Source of the DNA: Clostridium amylolyticum
Lineage (GTDB): Bacteria; Bacillota; Clostridia; Clostridiales; Clostridiaceae
Direction: 5' to 3'
Assembly: GCF_900142075.1 (NCBI RefSeq)
Contig: NZ_FQZO01000017.1
Location: 1 to 26,677 of the forward strand
Length of the DNA: 26,677 nucleotides
The notes under the pieces are model-generated. The model made no database searches. It was not told where the DNA came from and worked only from the letters and a program-made list of their open reading frames with translations. Below, piece by piece: positions 7,442 through 15,109 of this stretch; positions within the stretch are counted from its first letter, which is position 1, and the number at the start of each line of letters is the position of its first letter. The position numbers and the translations under genes are program-made.

Positions 7442-7872
7442 GTTATCCCCCTTAAAAATCCATAGTTATTTTATTAATAGAAAATTCTTCCCCTAACCTA
7501 AAACCTTTGAATATATGATTAAGATGTTTTAGGTGTTACAAAGCATTAGGCACCTTCCAAATCATAAATTTGGAATCTCTGCTTAATTAACCTACCTTAT
7601 AATGATAATATATATGTAGCGAAAGGTTCAACTATAAATAGTTAAATTAATGTAAATAAACTATTTTTTTCAATATAATTTTATATTTACTGTAGTATTA
7701 TAGAATAAAATAGTTTTAATGGCCACTAAAGGGTATAACTTTTGACCTTTTTAAAATATTTTTGCAAATAATAATTAAAATTTCTAATAAATAAGGTAAT
7801 TATAATTCCTTTAAAGGACAAAATAATTTAAATAAAAAAATTCAACTAAAAATCAAAAGAGAGGGATTTAAT
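7442..7872. other. Gene-free interval with one diverged repeat
   Basis: This 431-bp gap lies between divergent genes. It holds the vanZ-like ribosome site, the diverged repeat at 7484-7585 and very AT-rich DNA (about 7600-7860). I could not find a convincing -35/-10 pair for the following gene, although TTGACC at 7743 with AT-rich sequence beyond is a weak candidate. No ORF or known RNA is evident. Confidence 0.5.
7484..7585 (+). repeat. Diverged dispersed repeat, copy A
   Basis: This stretch aligns with 20148-20248, at roughly two thirds identity by eye. Shared blocks include ATTCTTC, CCTAAAAC, TTTGAA, ATATG and, at the right end, CCAAAT...ATTT.GAAT.TCTGCTTA. Copy A ends with a clean hairpin, TTCCAAAT/ATTTGGAA. 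It also contains AGGTG...AGGCACCT, which resembles the GTGCC/GGCAC palindromes elsewhere in the window. No coding potential is seen. Confidence 0.5.
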
Positions 7873-8484
7873 ATGGATAAGGTGCAGGAAATGCTTAAAG
7901 ATAAAATTAAAGTTATTGCAGAAAATTATCATGATGAACCTACAGGAGGGTGGATTATTGGAGATGGTCCCATGCCTGCTGAGATTTTATTCTTAGGAGA
8001 AGCCCCGGGGAAAACAGAAATAGAAGAGGGTAAGCCTTTTGTGGGTGCTGCAGGTAAGAACTTTCAAAAATATCTAGATTTAATAGGATTAAAGCGTGAT
8101 GAAGTGCGCATAACTAACTCCTGCTTTGTAAGACCTATAAAATATAAAGAAGGAAAAACAGGCAGAATAACCGTAAGCAACAGAACTCCTAAACCTAAGG
8201 AAGTGGAGCTATTCAGAGAAATAGTAGATTTAGAAATAAAATACACTGACCCTAAAATAATAGTTACTTTGGGCAATGTGCCTTTAAAAAGGCTCACTAA
8301 ATTCAAAACCATAGGTGAATGCCATGGACAGCTTATTTTCAATGAAGAGCTAGGCAGATATATATTCCCTATGTATCACCCCTCTTCCCTTATATATAAT
8401 CAAAGTGCTGATTTTCATAAGGCTTATGAAGAGGATTGGTTAAAATTAAAAGGTGCCAGGCACATGCCCAGCACCACCTACTAA
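7873..8484 (+). CDS. Uracil-DNA glycosylase superfamily protein (family 4-like, lacking Fe-S cysteines)
   Basis: This 203-residue protein has the uracil-DNA glycosylase fold motifs. Motif A is GEAPG (42-46) followed by PFVGAAG (55-61), and the C-terminal motif is HPSSL (169-173). Such enzymes excise uracil from DNA in base-excision repair. Family 4 enzymes carry a 4Fe-4S cluster held by four cysteines, starting with an N-terminal CxxC. Here the N terminus has no cysteine; only C84 and C150 are present, so the cluster is probably absent. The ATG is preceded by GAGAGGG. The last ten codons run through a GGTGCCAGGCAC palindrome, so the natural C terminus may have been extended. The stop overlaps the convergent pcp stop. 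Confidence 0.8.
   Translation: MDKVQEMLKDKIKVIAENYHDEPTGGWIIGDGPMPAEILFLGEAPGKTEIEEGKPFVGAAGKNFQKYLDLIGLKRDEVRITNSCFVRPIKYKEGKTGRITVSNRTPKPKEVELFREIVDLEIKYTDPKIIVTLGNVPLKRLTKFKTIGECHGQLIFNEELGRYIFPMYHPSSLIYNQSADFHKAYEEDWLKLKGARHMPSTTY
8450..8476. repeat. GTGCC-A-GGCAC palindrome at the end of the UDG gene
   Basis: The palindrome GTGCCAGGCAC (8453-8463) is nested in a wider GGTGC...GCACC pairing (8452-8475). Its reverse complement shares about 14 bases with 13844-13858 (GTGCCTGGCACCT). It lies inside the last codons of the UDG-like gene and four bases from the end of pcp. GTGCC/GGCAC palindromes of this kind resemble REP-type elements. Confidence 0.55.
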
Positions 8485-9122
8485 CAGATAGTTCCGCCAG
8501 ATTTTCTTATATCTTCTACATTTTCTACAGAAGCTTTTACTGCAAACTCTAAAGATTTTACTATATCTTCTAATGCCATGGAAGGAGTGTTTCTCTTATC
8601 CACTACTTGTTGTGGTATAAATGGTACGTGGATAAAACCTCCTCTAGCATTTTTATATTTTTTGTCTATAAGATATAATAGTCCATACATTATATGATTA
8701 CATACAAAGGTTCCTGCTGTATTGGAAACGGAAGCTGGCAAACCATTGTCGCCGATTTCTTTAACTATAGCTTTTATAGGCAGGGTAGAAAAATAAGCAC
8801 TTTCTCCATCTTCATAAATAGCTGCATCTAATGGTTGGTTTCCTTCATTATCTTTAATTCTAGCATCATCCATATTGATAGCTACTCTTTCTGGAGTTAC
8901 TTCAAATCTTCCTCCAGCTTGCCCAACACATATTATTATGTCTGGATTGTTTTCTTCTATAGCTTTATCTAATTTTTCTATGGATTTTCTAAAAACTGTA
9001 GGTATCTGAACTTTTATAACTTCAGCTCCTGCAATATTGTCCTTAATTCTGTTTACTGCTTCCCAAGCTGGATTTATCTTTTCTCCACCAAAGGGATCAA
9101 AACCTGTTATTAAAACTTTCAT
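8481..9122 (-). CDS. pcp: Pyrrolidone-carboxylate peptidase (pyroglutamyl peptidase I)
   Basis: This 213-residue cytosolic cysteine peptidase of family C15 removes N-terminal pyroglutamate (5-oxoproline) from peptides. It starts with the family hallmark MKVLITGFDPFGGEKINPAW. The catalytic triad is visible: E78 in VTPERVAIN, C141 in TAGTFVCNHIMYG and H165 in GGFIHVPFIPQQ. Length is normal. It lies downstream of DUF979 and DUF969 on the same strand, 163 bp away with a hairpin between. That neighbourhood suggests the released 5-oxoproline and a 5-oxoproline carrier are handled together. The gene converges on the UDG-like gene and the stops overlap by four bases. Confidence 0.95.
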   Translation of the reverse strand: MKVLITGFDPFGGEKINPAWEAVNRIKDNIAGAEVIKVQIPTVFRKSIEKLDKAIEENNPDIIICVGQAGGRFEVTPERVAINMDDARIKDNEGNQPLDAAIYEDGESAYFSTLPIKAIVKEIGDNGLPASVSNTAGTFVCNHIMYGLLYLIDKKYKNARGGFIHVPFIPQQVVDKRNTPSMALEDIVKSLEFAVKASVENVEDIRKSGGTIC

Positions 9123-9213
9123 TTTGCTGCCTCCTTTTTTTTAAGAAAGATTTCTAGGAAATTTACTATAACCATAGAAGTCTTTGCTTAAAATCTTAAG
9201 TTTTTATATATTA

Positions 9214-9257
9214 TAACCTCTAATATGAGGCTCTTCAAAACATCATGCTAGAGGTTA
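9214..9257 (-). other. Intergenic inverted repeat between DUF979 gene and pcp
   Basis: The arms TAACCTCTA/TAGAGGTTA (9214-9222 and 9249-9257) enclose 26 bases. There is no T-run on the minus strand, so it may be a weak terminator, a processing site or a pcp leader structure. Confidence 0.4.
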
Positions 9258-9285
9258 AATATGATTTTTATATACTATCTTACAA

Positions 9286-10227
9286 CTAAAATGCTAAGAA
9301 GTACATTAACAGTATGTGAACTACAAGCATTAATAATGCTACTGGTGCTTGAGCAATTATAACTCTATTTTTATTCTTTGTTTCTAAAAGAGCAGCAGGT
9401 ACCACATTAAAGTTAGCTGCCATAGGAGTTAATAGAGTTCCGCAGAAGCCCGCTGTTAATGCTAATGCACCAGCTATAGCAGGATTACCACCAAGCTTAT
9501 ACACAAACGGAATACCTATTCCTGCAGTGATTACTGCAAAAGCTGCAAATCCATTTCCCATAATTATTGTAAATAAAGCCATGCCCACACAGTAGGCAAT
9601 AATACCTGCCCATATATTTCCTTGAGGTATTACACTGGAAATTCCTTTAGCAATAACCTCTCCCACTCCTGCTGCAGTGAATAATGAACCTAGTGCTGCA
9701 AGGAGCTGTGGAAGAATAGAGGAAGGTCCAACCTGTCTTAAAAGTCTATCTCCGTCCTTTGCAATGTATGCAGGCTTAGCTTTAGTTATAGCTAATACTG
9801 CTATTAATCCCGCTACTGCAGATACACCTATAGCTACCTGACCACTAACCTTTGAAAGTTTAGCAGTAAACTGTGCAAAAGCAAAAGCTACAATAGCTAA
9901 AGTTAATGAAGGAATAAATATCTTCCCTCCTATTTTTTGTGCTTGCTCTTCTTTAAATTTCTCATCTAATTGGGCCACTTCTCCAACCTTTACCCTCTTT
10001 AATAATGTAAGAATTCCCATAAGCACAATAGCTCCTCCTACTAATACTGGAGGAATTACTTTTCCAAAAATAAATATTATACCTAGTAACCCCCAAAATA
10101 AAGCTGTAGTAATTTTGCTTTCATTTTTAGGATCTTTAGAAACAAAATAAACGGTTATTAACATTATTATTCCAGAAATTATATAAAAACCTTCTAATAA
10201 ATAATCAAATAGAATCTTTGTGTTCAT
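9286..10227 (-). CDS. DUF979 membrane protein, putative 5-oxoproline transporter subunit
   Basis: This 313-residue integral membrane protein has about eight to ten helices and small-residue-rich segments (GNGFAAFAVITAGIGIPF, GALALTAGFCGTLLTPMAANFNVVPAALLE). It matches the DUF979 family, which is almost always paired with DUF969. The pair co-occurs with pyroglutamyl peptidase or 5-oxoprolinase genes and has been proposed as a 5-oxoproline transporter; the pcp gene next door fits this. The start ATG lies one base after the DUF969 stop, and its GAGGTGA site is inside the end of that gene, implying coupled translation. The biochemical role is inference from family context. Confidence 0.85.
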   Translation of the reverse strand: MNTKILFDYLLEGFYIISGIIMLITVYFVSKDPKNESKITTALFWGLLGIIFIFGKVIPPVLVGGAIVLMGILTLLKRVKVGEVAQLDEKFKEEQAQKIGGKIFIPSLTLAIVAFAFAQFTAKLSKVSGQVAIGVSAVAGLIAVLAITKAKPAYIAKDGDRLLRQVGPSSILPQLLAALGSLFTAAGVGEVIAKGISSVIPQGNIWAGIIAYCVGMALFTIIMGNGFAAFAVITAGIGIPFVYKLGGNPAIAGALALTAGFCGTLLTPMAANFNVVPAALLETKNKNRVIIAQAPVALLMLVVHILLMYFLAF

Positions 10228-10228
10228 A

Positions 10229-10915
10229 TTAATTCTTCACCTCTTTTCTTTTGTTTTTATATTTAGCATCCAACTTTTTATCTAAAAGATAATTTCTAAC
10301 AACCACTATTACAAATGCTATTATTGCTACTGGAATGCTTCCCTTTGCTACATCTATAGGAGCAACACTATATCCCAGCTTTTCTAAAGTTCCTACAATT
10401 AACAATACTCCAGAACTTGCTATAAATACATTTTGGCCAAAAAAGTTACCGAAGTTTTCCATGGCAGCTGCTTCACCTTTAAGTTTTTCTTTATCCTCAT
10501 CATCCACTTCTTCATATCTACCAATTGCTGCTCCTTGTGCCATTGGTTCTATAAGAGGTCTAACAAATTGAGGGTGTCCACCTAATCTTACTGAAAAAGC
10601 TGCTGCAGTTTCTCTTATTAAAAGATAAAGAGATAATATTTTACCTGTAGTAAGGCTCTTAGATTTTCTTATTAAGTCTATGGCCTTTTCCTTAAGTCCA
10701 TACCTTTCACAAATTCCTACTACCGGAAGGGTAAGTACAAATAATGTCATGTATCTAGTATCTACAAATGACTTACCTAAAACCTCCAAAATCTGCACAG
10801 GAGTCATACCTGCCACTAAACCTGTAACCAGTCCTGATACAATAACCACGAACAAGGTGTCAAGCTTTAAGGCAAAACCTACTATAACGATTAAAACACC
10901 AATTAATTTTATCAT
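10229..10915 (-). CDS. DUF969 membrane protein, putative 5-oxoproline transporter subunit
   Basis: The protein has 228 residues and about five to six membrane helices. It matches DUF969: an MIKLIGVLIVIVGFALKLDTL opening, a GICERYGLKEKA loop and a conserved central segment from about residue 105 to 150 (RETAAAFSVRLGGHPQFVRP, then MENFGNFFGQNVFIASSG). I chose the ATG at 10915, with AAAGGA eight bases upstream. An ATG at 10924 has its purine stretch directly abutting it and no proper site. It is the first gene of the DUF969-DUF979-pcp set, one base apart from DUF979. The partner proteins are thought to act as a two-part carrier for 5-oxoproline. Confidence 0.85.
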   Translation of the reverse strand: MIKLIGVLIVIVGFALKLDTLFVVIVSGLVTGLVAGMTPVQILEVLGKSFVDTRYMTLFVLTLPVVGICERYGLKEKAIDLIRKSKSLTTGKILSLYLLIRETAAAFSVRLGGHPQFVRPLIEPMAQGAAIGRYEEVDDEDKEKLKGEAAAMENFGNFFGQNVFIASSGVLLIVGTLEKLGYSVAPIDVAKGSIPVAIIAFVIVVVRNYLLDKKLDAKYKNKRKEVKN

Positions 10916-10957
10916 TGCCTCCATCCTTTCTATTAATTATTTACTTAAAAATATATA

Positions 10958-10987
10958 ATTATAATTATTATAATATATTCGACACAA
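10958..10987 (-). promoter_or_regulatory. Possible promoter of the DUF969-DUF979-pcp genes
   Basis: The minus strand has TTGTGT (10982-10987), an 18-base spacer and a perfect TATAAT (10958-10963). A second overlapping TATAAT sits at 10967-10972. The -35 is weak. Confidence 0.4.
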
Positions 10988-11228
10988 TTTTCATAATTTA
11001 ACTTCATTTATTATTTCTAATGTAATGGATTTTTTAGGGGGTTTTTATTAATTTCCTAAATAATTTAACACTTTATCACCCCGACACGGAATAATTATAA
11101 TAAATACATAAGTGAATACATTTTCAAAGTTTAATTTTGCAATTTCACCTTATTATTAAATAGGGTATTTGAAAATTAGAGCTATATAATGCATACTATT
11201 AGTAATTGATAATTCGTGGAGGCAGGCT
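10988..11228. other. AT-rich divergent intergenic region
   Basis: The gap between the DUF969 gene and the HAD gene (10916-11228, just over 300 bp) contains the promoter above, the GGAGG site of the HAD gene (11219-11223) and a TATAAT at 11194-11199 whose -35 is not evident. No ORF, known RNA or strong hairpin is seen. Confidence 0.4.
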
Positions 11229-11855
11229 ATGGTGAAAAAATATAAATATGCTATTTTTGATATTGACGGTACTATTTTAAATACTGAAAAAATGAATATA
11301 ATACCTCTAATGAAACTTATTAAAGAAGAAAAGGGCCTAGATATGTCCTATGAAGAGCTTACCTTTATAACCGGTAACCCAGGGAGGAAATCCTTGCAGC
11401 AGTTAGGCTTTGAAAGTATAGAAGAATCCTATGCTAAATGGGTGTCTTATGTAAATGCTTATGAAGAAGGAGCAGAATTATATGAAAACATGGGCAAGGT
11501 TATAGAAAAACTACATGAAAATAATATTATCTGCGGTATAGTTAGCTCAAAAACCTCTTCTCAATATGAAATTGACTTTATTCCTACAGGTTTGGACAGA
11601 TTTATAAAAGCTAAGGTTCTAGAAGAGGATACAAAAAATCATAAACCTCACCCAGAGCCTCTTCTAACCATTGTAAAAGAGCTTGGCATAGAAATAGAAA
11701 ACTCAATATACATAGGGGATACCCTTTCCGATTATCTATGTGCTAAAAATGCCGGCATGGACTTTGGACTTGCCCTATGGGGTGCAAGCAATACTGAAGG
11801 TATAGATGTAGAAATAGTGTTTGAAAAGCCTGAAGATATATTGAAAATTATGTAG
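11229..11855 (+). CDS. HAD-family hydrolase (phosphoglycolate phosphatase-like)
   Basis: This 208-residue cytosolic protein has all four HAD motifs. Motif I is DIDGT (nucleophile D11, acid D13). Motif II is the serine in GIVSSKTSS. Motif III is the lysine in NHKPHPEPL, and motif IV is the acidic GDTLSDYLCAKNAG. A helical cap (about residues 15-85) marks the phosphoglycolate phosphatase / beta-phosphoglucomutase branch. Its natural substrate cannot be told from sequence; small phosphorylated metabolites are usual. GTGGAGG lies seven bases before the ATG. The gene stands alone and faces pepF across a shared terminator. Confidence 0.85.
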   Translation: MVKKYKYAIFDIDGTILNTEKMNIIPLMKLIKEEKGLDMSYEELTFITGNPGRKSLQQLGFESIEESYAKWVSYVNAYEEGAELYENMGKVIEKLHENNIICGIVSSKTSSQYEIDFIPTGLDRFIKAKVLEEDTKNHKPHPEPLLTIVKELGIEIENSIYIGDTLSDYLCAKNAGMDFGLALWGASNTEGIDVEIVFEKPEDILKIM

Positions 11856-11881
11856 CTTGGGTGTTCAGTGTAAGTAAATTA

Positions 11882-11921
11882 AAATAGCCAAGGCTCTAAG
11901 GAAAAAGAGCCTTGGCTATTT
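11882..11921. terminator. Bidirectional terminator between HAD gene and pepF
   Basis: A perfect 16-base stem, AAATAGCCAAGGCTCT/AGAGCCTTGGCTATTT, has an eight-base loop. On the minus strand it ends ATTTTAATTT, a better T-tract than on the plus strand. It serves convergent genes on both sides. Confidence 0.85.
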
Positions 11922-11954
11922 GCTAGTCAAATTTATTTTATATATTTACTTCTG

Positions 11955-13727
11955 TTATTTGCTTATTTCTAGGAATCTTTCTATATCTTCTTCTATTATT
12001 CTTAAGGAGCTTCTCCAGAAATTAACATCATGTATGTCTATACCCATTACTTTGGTTACATCTGCAATTTTATTTTTACCTGTAAGAGCTAGAAGTTTAT
12101 CATATTCTTCAGGGAAGCTGTCACCTCTCTTTAGATATTCAGCATAAAGTCCTTTTGCAAATAAAAGTCCAAAGGCATAGGGGAAGTTGTAAAAGTTAGA
12201 GTCTGGGAAATAATAATGAGGCTTGCAAGCCCACATGTATGGATGAAGATATTCTGGGTCTAACCCTTCACCATAGGCTTCTTTTTGAGCATTAAGCATT
12301 ATTTCCTTAAGATCTTGTGCGTTTATGGCACTTTCTTCTCTTCTTCTAAATACTTCACTTTCAAATAGGAATCTAGAATATATATCTACTATAACCTGAG
12401 TGCTATCACTGATTTCACTTTCTAATATAGCAAAGGCTTCCTCTTTTGAAGCTGTCTTTATAGCCGCTTTTTTTACTATGGTTTCACAGAAAGTAGAAGC
12501 AGTTTCTGCTAGAGGCATAGGATAATCTGCATTTAGAGCACTTTCCTCTTTTAGGCAATCTCCATGATAGCCATGTCCAAGCTCATGAGCCATGGTTACT
12601 ACATCGCTGAAGGTATCTCCATGGTTTAAAAGGAATCTGCTTTCCCCAATGGAATGAAGGTTTGAGCAGAAAGCTCCTCCTATTTTGCCTTCCTTTGGCT
12701 TAACATCTATCCATTGCTTTTCCACTGCATTTCTAGCAAAATCTGCTAGCTTATCACTGAAGGTTCTAAAATTGGTTTCTACAAAATCTGCAGACTTATC
12801 ATAAGGGAATACCATGTTTACTTCTCCCATAGGAGCAAATAAATCATAGAAGGGAAGGCCGTTTTTATGACCTAGAAGCTCTGCCTTTCTTCTTAAATAT
12901 TTTCTAAAAGTAGGAAGGCTTTCTCTCATAGCTGTAAGCATGGCATTTAATGAGTCTTCGTCCATCCTTGAGTTTATAAGGCTTTGCTCTAAAGGTGATT
13001 TATAACCTCTCATGGCTGAAATGGTTATAAACTCTCCTTTTATACCGTTAAGACAAGCTGCCATACCATCTTCTATGTTCTTATAAGAAGCCAATTCTGC
13101 TTCATAAGCCTTTTTTCTCACCTCTGGGTCTTTTTCATAAGCCATATTCCTAACTACGGTTAAAGGCAACCTTTTATTTTCTTGTTCTATTTCTATATCT
13201 ACCATTAAAGTAGAGGTTAATAGGTCTCTAAGCTTAGCCCAAGCATTAGAACCGGTGTTTTTCATTTTTGAAATTATAGCTTCTTCTTTGTCACTTAAAA
13301 GATATTTGCTGCCTTCTACAATTTCCTGTAAGAAGAAAGCATGGACTTTTAAAAGTTCTGATTCTTGTACAAGCTCCTCAAGATTTTTTATTTCTCCAAT
13401 CCAATTTTGAAGCTTTGCATCCGCCTCTGCTAAAAGGCTGTATTTTTGCTCTAATATATCTGAATATTTTAGTGCTACTTCATTTTTAGTATCTACGCTT
13501 AAAGTAAGACTAACAAAGGATAATAATTTTTCAAAAAGATTAAATTTTTCTAAGTTTTTGTTAATGTATTCTTCAAGCTTTTCCACCTGATTTTCATGAT
13601 CCTTACATATCCTATTTGCCATTTCTTCATAGTCTTTTATAAAGGAATTCACCTTTTCTACATCCTTTTTAAAAGCATCACTTTCAAAGGATTCATATAA
13701 TTCCTTAAGGCTCCAATTTAGTTCCAT
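11955..13727 (-). CDS. pepF: Oligoendopeptidase F (M3 metallopeptidase)
   Basis: This 590-residue cytosolic zinc peptidase of family M3 cleaves peptides of roughly 7-17 residues. The zinc site is H381-E382-x-x-H385 (MAHELGHGYHGD), with the third ligand E408 in PLAETAST. The mostly helical N-terminal half (about 1-200) forms the usual M3 cover. A C-terminal HPYMWACKPHYYFPDSNFYNFPYAFG segment, read around residues 500-525, supplies the substrate-binding tyrosines of this family. The start has AGGAGG seven bases upstream. It stands alone with its own -10 element and probably helps recycle peptides, alongside pcp and TldD/TldE. Confidence 0.93.
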   Translation of the reverse strand: MELNWSLKELYESFESDAFKKDVEKVNSFIKDYEEMANRICKDHENQVEKLEEYINKNLEKFNLFEKLLSFVSLTLSVDTKNEVALKYSDILEQKYSLLAEADAKLQNWIGEIKNLEELVQESELLKVHAFFLQEIVEGSKYLLSDKEEAIISKMKNTGSNAWAKLRDLLTSTLMVDIEIEQENKRLPLTVVRNMAYEKDPEVRKKAYEAELASYKNIEDGMAACLNGIKGEFITISAMRGYKSPLEQSLINSRMDEDSLNAMLTAMRESLPTFRKYLRRKAELLGHKNGLPFYDLFAPMGEVNMVFPYDKSADFVETNFRTFSDKLADFARNAVEKQWIDVKPKEGKIGGAFCSNLHSIGESRFLLNHGDTFSDVVTMAHELGHGYHGDCLKEESALNADYPMPLAETASTFCETIVKKAAIKTASKEEAFAILESEISDSTQVIVDIYSRFLFESEVFRRREESAINAQDLKEIMLNAQKEAYGEGLDPEYLHPYMWACKPHYYFPDSNFYNFPYAFGLLFAKGLYAEYLKRGDSFPEEYDKLLALTGKNKIADVTKVMGIDIHDVNFWRSSLRIIEEDIERFLEISK

Positions 13728-13762
13728 TTTATGTCCTCCTTATGTATATTTAATATTAATTT

Positions 13763-13771
13763 ATTATATCA
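13763..13771 (-). promoter_or_regulatory. Extended -10 promoter of pepF
   Basis: The minus strand carries TG-A-TATAAT, an extended -10 element (13763-13771), about 35 bases before the pepF ATG. No good -35 is visible, which is tolerated when the TG extension is present. Confidence 0.45.
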
Positions 13772-13831
13772 TAGTAATTATTGGTTAATATAGGTTTTAT
13801 TGAGGAAACTTATTCTCCACAACTAGGGTTT

Positions 13832-13865
13832 TGTCACTTGTCACGTGCCTGGCACCTGTTTGTCC
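13832..13865 (-). repeat. 34-base repeat with GTGCC-T-GGCAC palindrome at the TldE end
   Basis: This segment begins two bases beyond the tldE stop codon and matches 28 of 34 bases of 20249-20282, which overlaps the stop of the acetyltransferase gene. The core palindrome GTGCCTGGCAC (13845-13855) also occurs, reversed, in the UDG gene end. All copies sit at the 3' ends of genes. Confidence 0.6.
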
Positions 13866-13867
13866 TC

Positions 13868-15094
13868 TTATATAGTTTCCACCATCATGTCCATCACTAG
13901 GGCTTTGTATTGTCCCGAAGGACTTATGAAGTCTGTGGACACTCCTCTAAAGCCTTGCCCGAACATGTCATATATATTTGAAGATACTTGTAATTTAGGA
14001 AGCATTCCCAGCATGTTTTCTCCATCAAAAAGTATAGGCACTTGCACCGGGGTGGCAAAGTTTCCTTCCTGGGTGAAGTCTCCTCCTGCAGCATTCACTA
14101 CTAATATGGCTTTTTCTCCACCTAAAAGCTCCTTTAGGGTGTTTTTACCTTCTTTTATTTTAAGCTGAGGTGCAGCTAAGTTGGGAGCGGAGTCATAAGC
14201 TGAGGCTGCAGAACCTGTTAAGGGCAAATTAAACATGTTAGCAGTTCTCTTATCTGTATAGGGACTCTTTATTACTCCATTTTCTATGAGGGCATATCTA
14301 TAATTATCATTTACCACTCCTTCAGCATCAAAAAATGGTGTCTTTACGTCTTCAGGATTCCTAGTAGCATAAAGAGTAAAATCTTCATTGAATTTTCTAT
14401 TGTTTAGTTCCTTGCTAAATATGGATGTGCCGCTTCCAAATTTAACTCCATTTAAGTCTGTATAAAATTTTAAAAGAGGAAGCATCTCATAATCTATAAA
14501 TATTACTGGCATGGTTTTCTTTTCCGGCATTGTAAGTTTGTTTCTATAGGCTCCGCAGATACTATCAATTTCTTTAATTATATTTTCTCTGCTATAATTT
14601 CTACTTTCAAATCCCCAAAAAAAACCTTCTAGTCCTGCAATGGCTTTATCGCTAAACATAAGCTCACAGCTTAAATAACTGTCTTTACTTAGAAGCTCTA
14701 ATCCTTCATTATTGCTTAGGGATATACTTTCATTTATTATCTTGATCTTATTGTATACTCCAAAATCCTTGTAATCTTTTCTGCACACTTCTAATATGTC
14801 TTCTACTTCTTCACAAAGCTTTTCATCAGACAATATTTCCTTTGAATGATCTTCTGCTAATTTTAAATTTTTGCTCACCTGAAATTCATAGGGAAGTATG
14901 AGGTTGTCCTTTGCCTTACTCTCTAGTTCTTTTTCATCATAGTCACCTAAGGCTCCTGCTATGCCAAGCTTTCCTTGATCATATACTCTAAGCCCAGTTT
15001 TAGTTATATTCTTTTTTCTTAAAGATTCAAAGTTACTTTGAACGATATTTATAGAGGTTTCTTTAATATTTTCTATATATTTTTCCTTTATCAT
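13868..15094 (-). CDS. tldE: TldE/PmbA-family metalloprotease subunit
   Basis: This 408-residue protein is of the TldD/PmbA family and serves as the non-metal-binding partner in the TldD/TldE heterodimeric protease. It lacks the HExxxH motif, as TldE should. It shares the C-terminal beta-rich domain (about residues 225-408) with segments such as FFDAEGVVNDNYRYALIENGV and GQGFRGVSTDFISPSGQYKALVMD. In E. coli the pair trims microcin B17 and degrades CcdA; in clostridia its substrates are unknown. I prefer the ATG at 15094, with GGGAG eight bases upstream, over a GTG at 15103. It lies 15 bp after tldD in one operon. A short repeat begins immediately after its stop. Confidence 0.88.
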   Translation of the reverse strand: MIKEKYIENIKETSINIVQSNFESLRKKNITKTGLRVYDQGKLGIAGALGDYDEKELESKAKDNLILPYEFQVSKNLKLAEDHSKEILSDEKLCEEVEDILEVCRKDYKDFGVYNKIKIINESISLSNNEGLELLSKDSYLSCELMFSDKAIAGLEGFFWGFESRNYSRENIIKEIDSICGAYRNKLTMPEKKTMPVIFIDYEMLPLLKFYTDLNGVKFGSGTSIFSKELNNRKFNEDFTLYATRNPEDVKTPFFDAEGVVNDNYRYALIENGVIKSPYTDKRTANMFNLPLTGSAASAYDSAPNLAAPQLKIKEGKNTLKELLGGEKAILVVNAAGGDFTQEGNFATPVQVPILFDGENMLGMLPKLQVSSNIYDMFGQGFRGVSTDFISPSGQYKALVMDMMVETI

Positions 15095-15109
15095 AATACC
15101 CACTCCCTC

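Noticed and set aside
10975..11175. CodY-box-like AATTTTC and GAAAATT fragments
   Set aside because: Only half-sites match; AT-rich DNA produces these by chance.
13868..15094. TldE as a degenerate, broken TldD because HExxxH is missing
   Set aside because: Lack of the metal motif is normal for the TldE/PmbA partner; length and C-terminal segments are intact.
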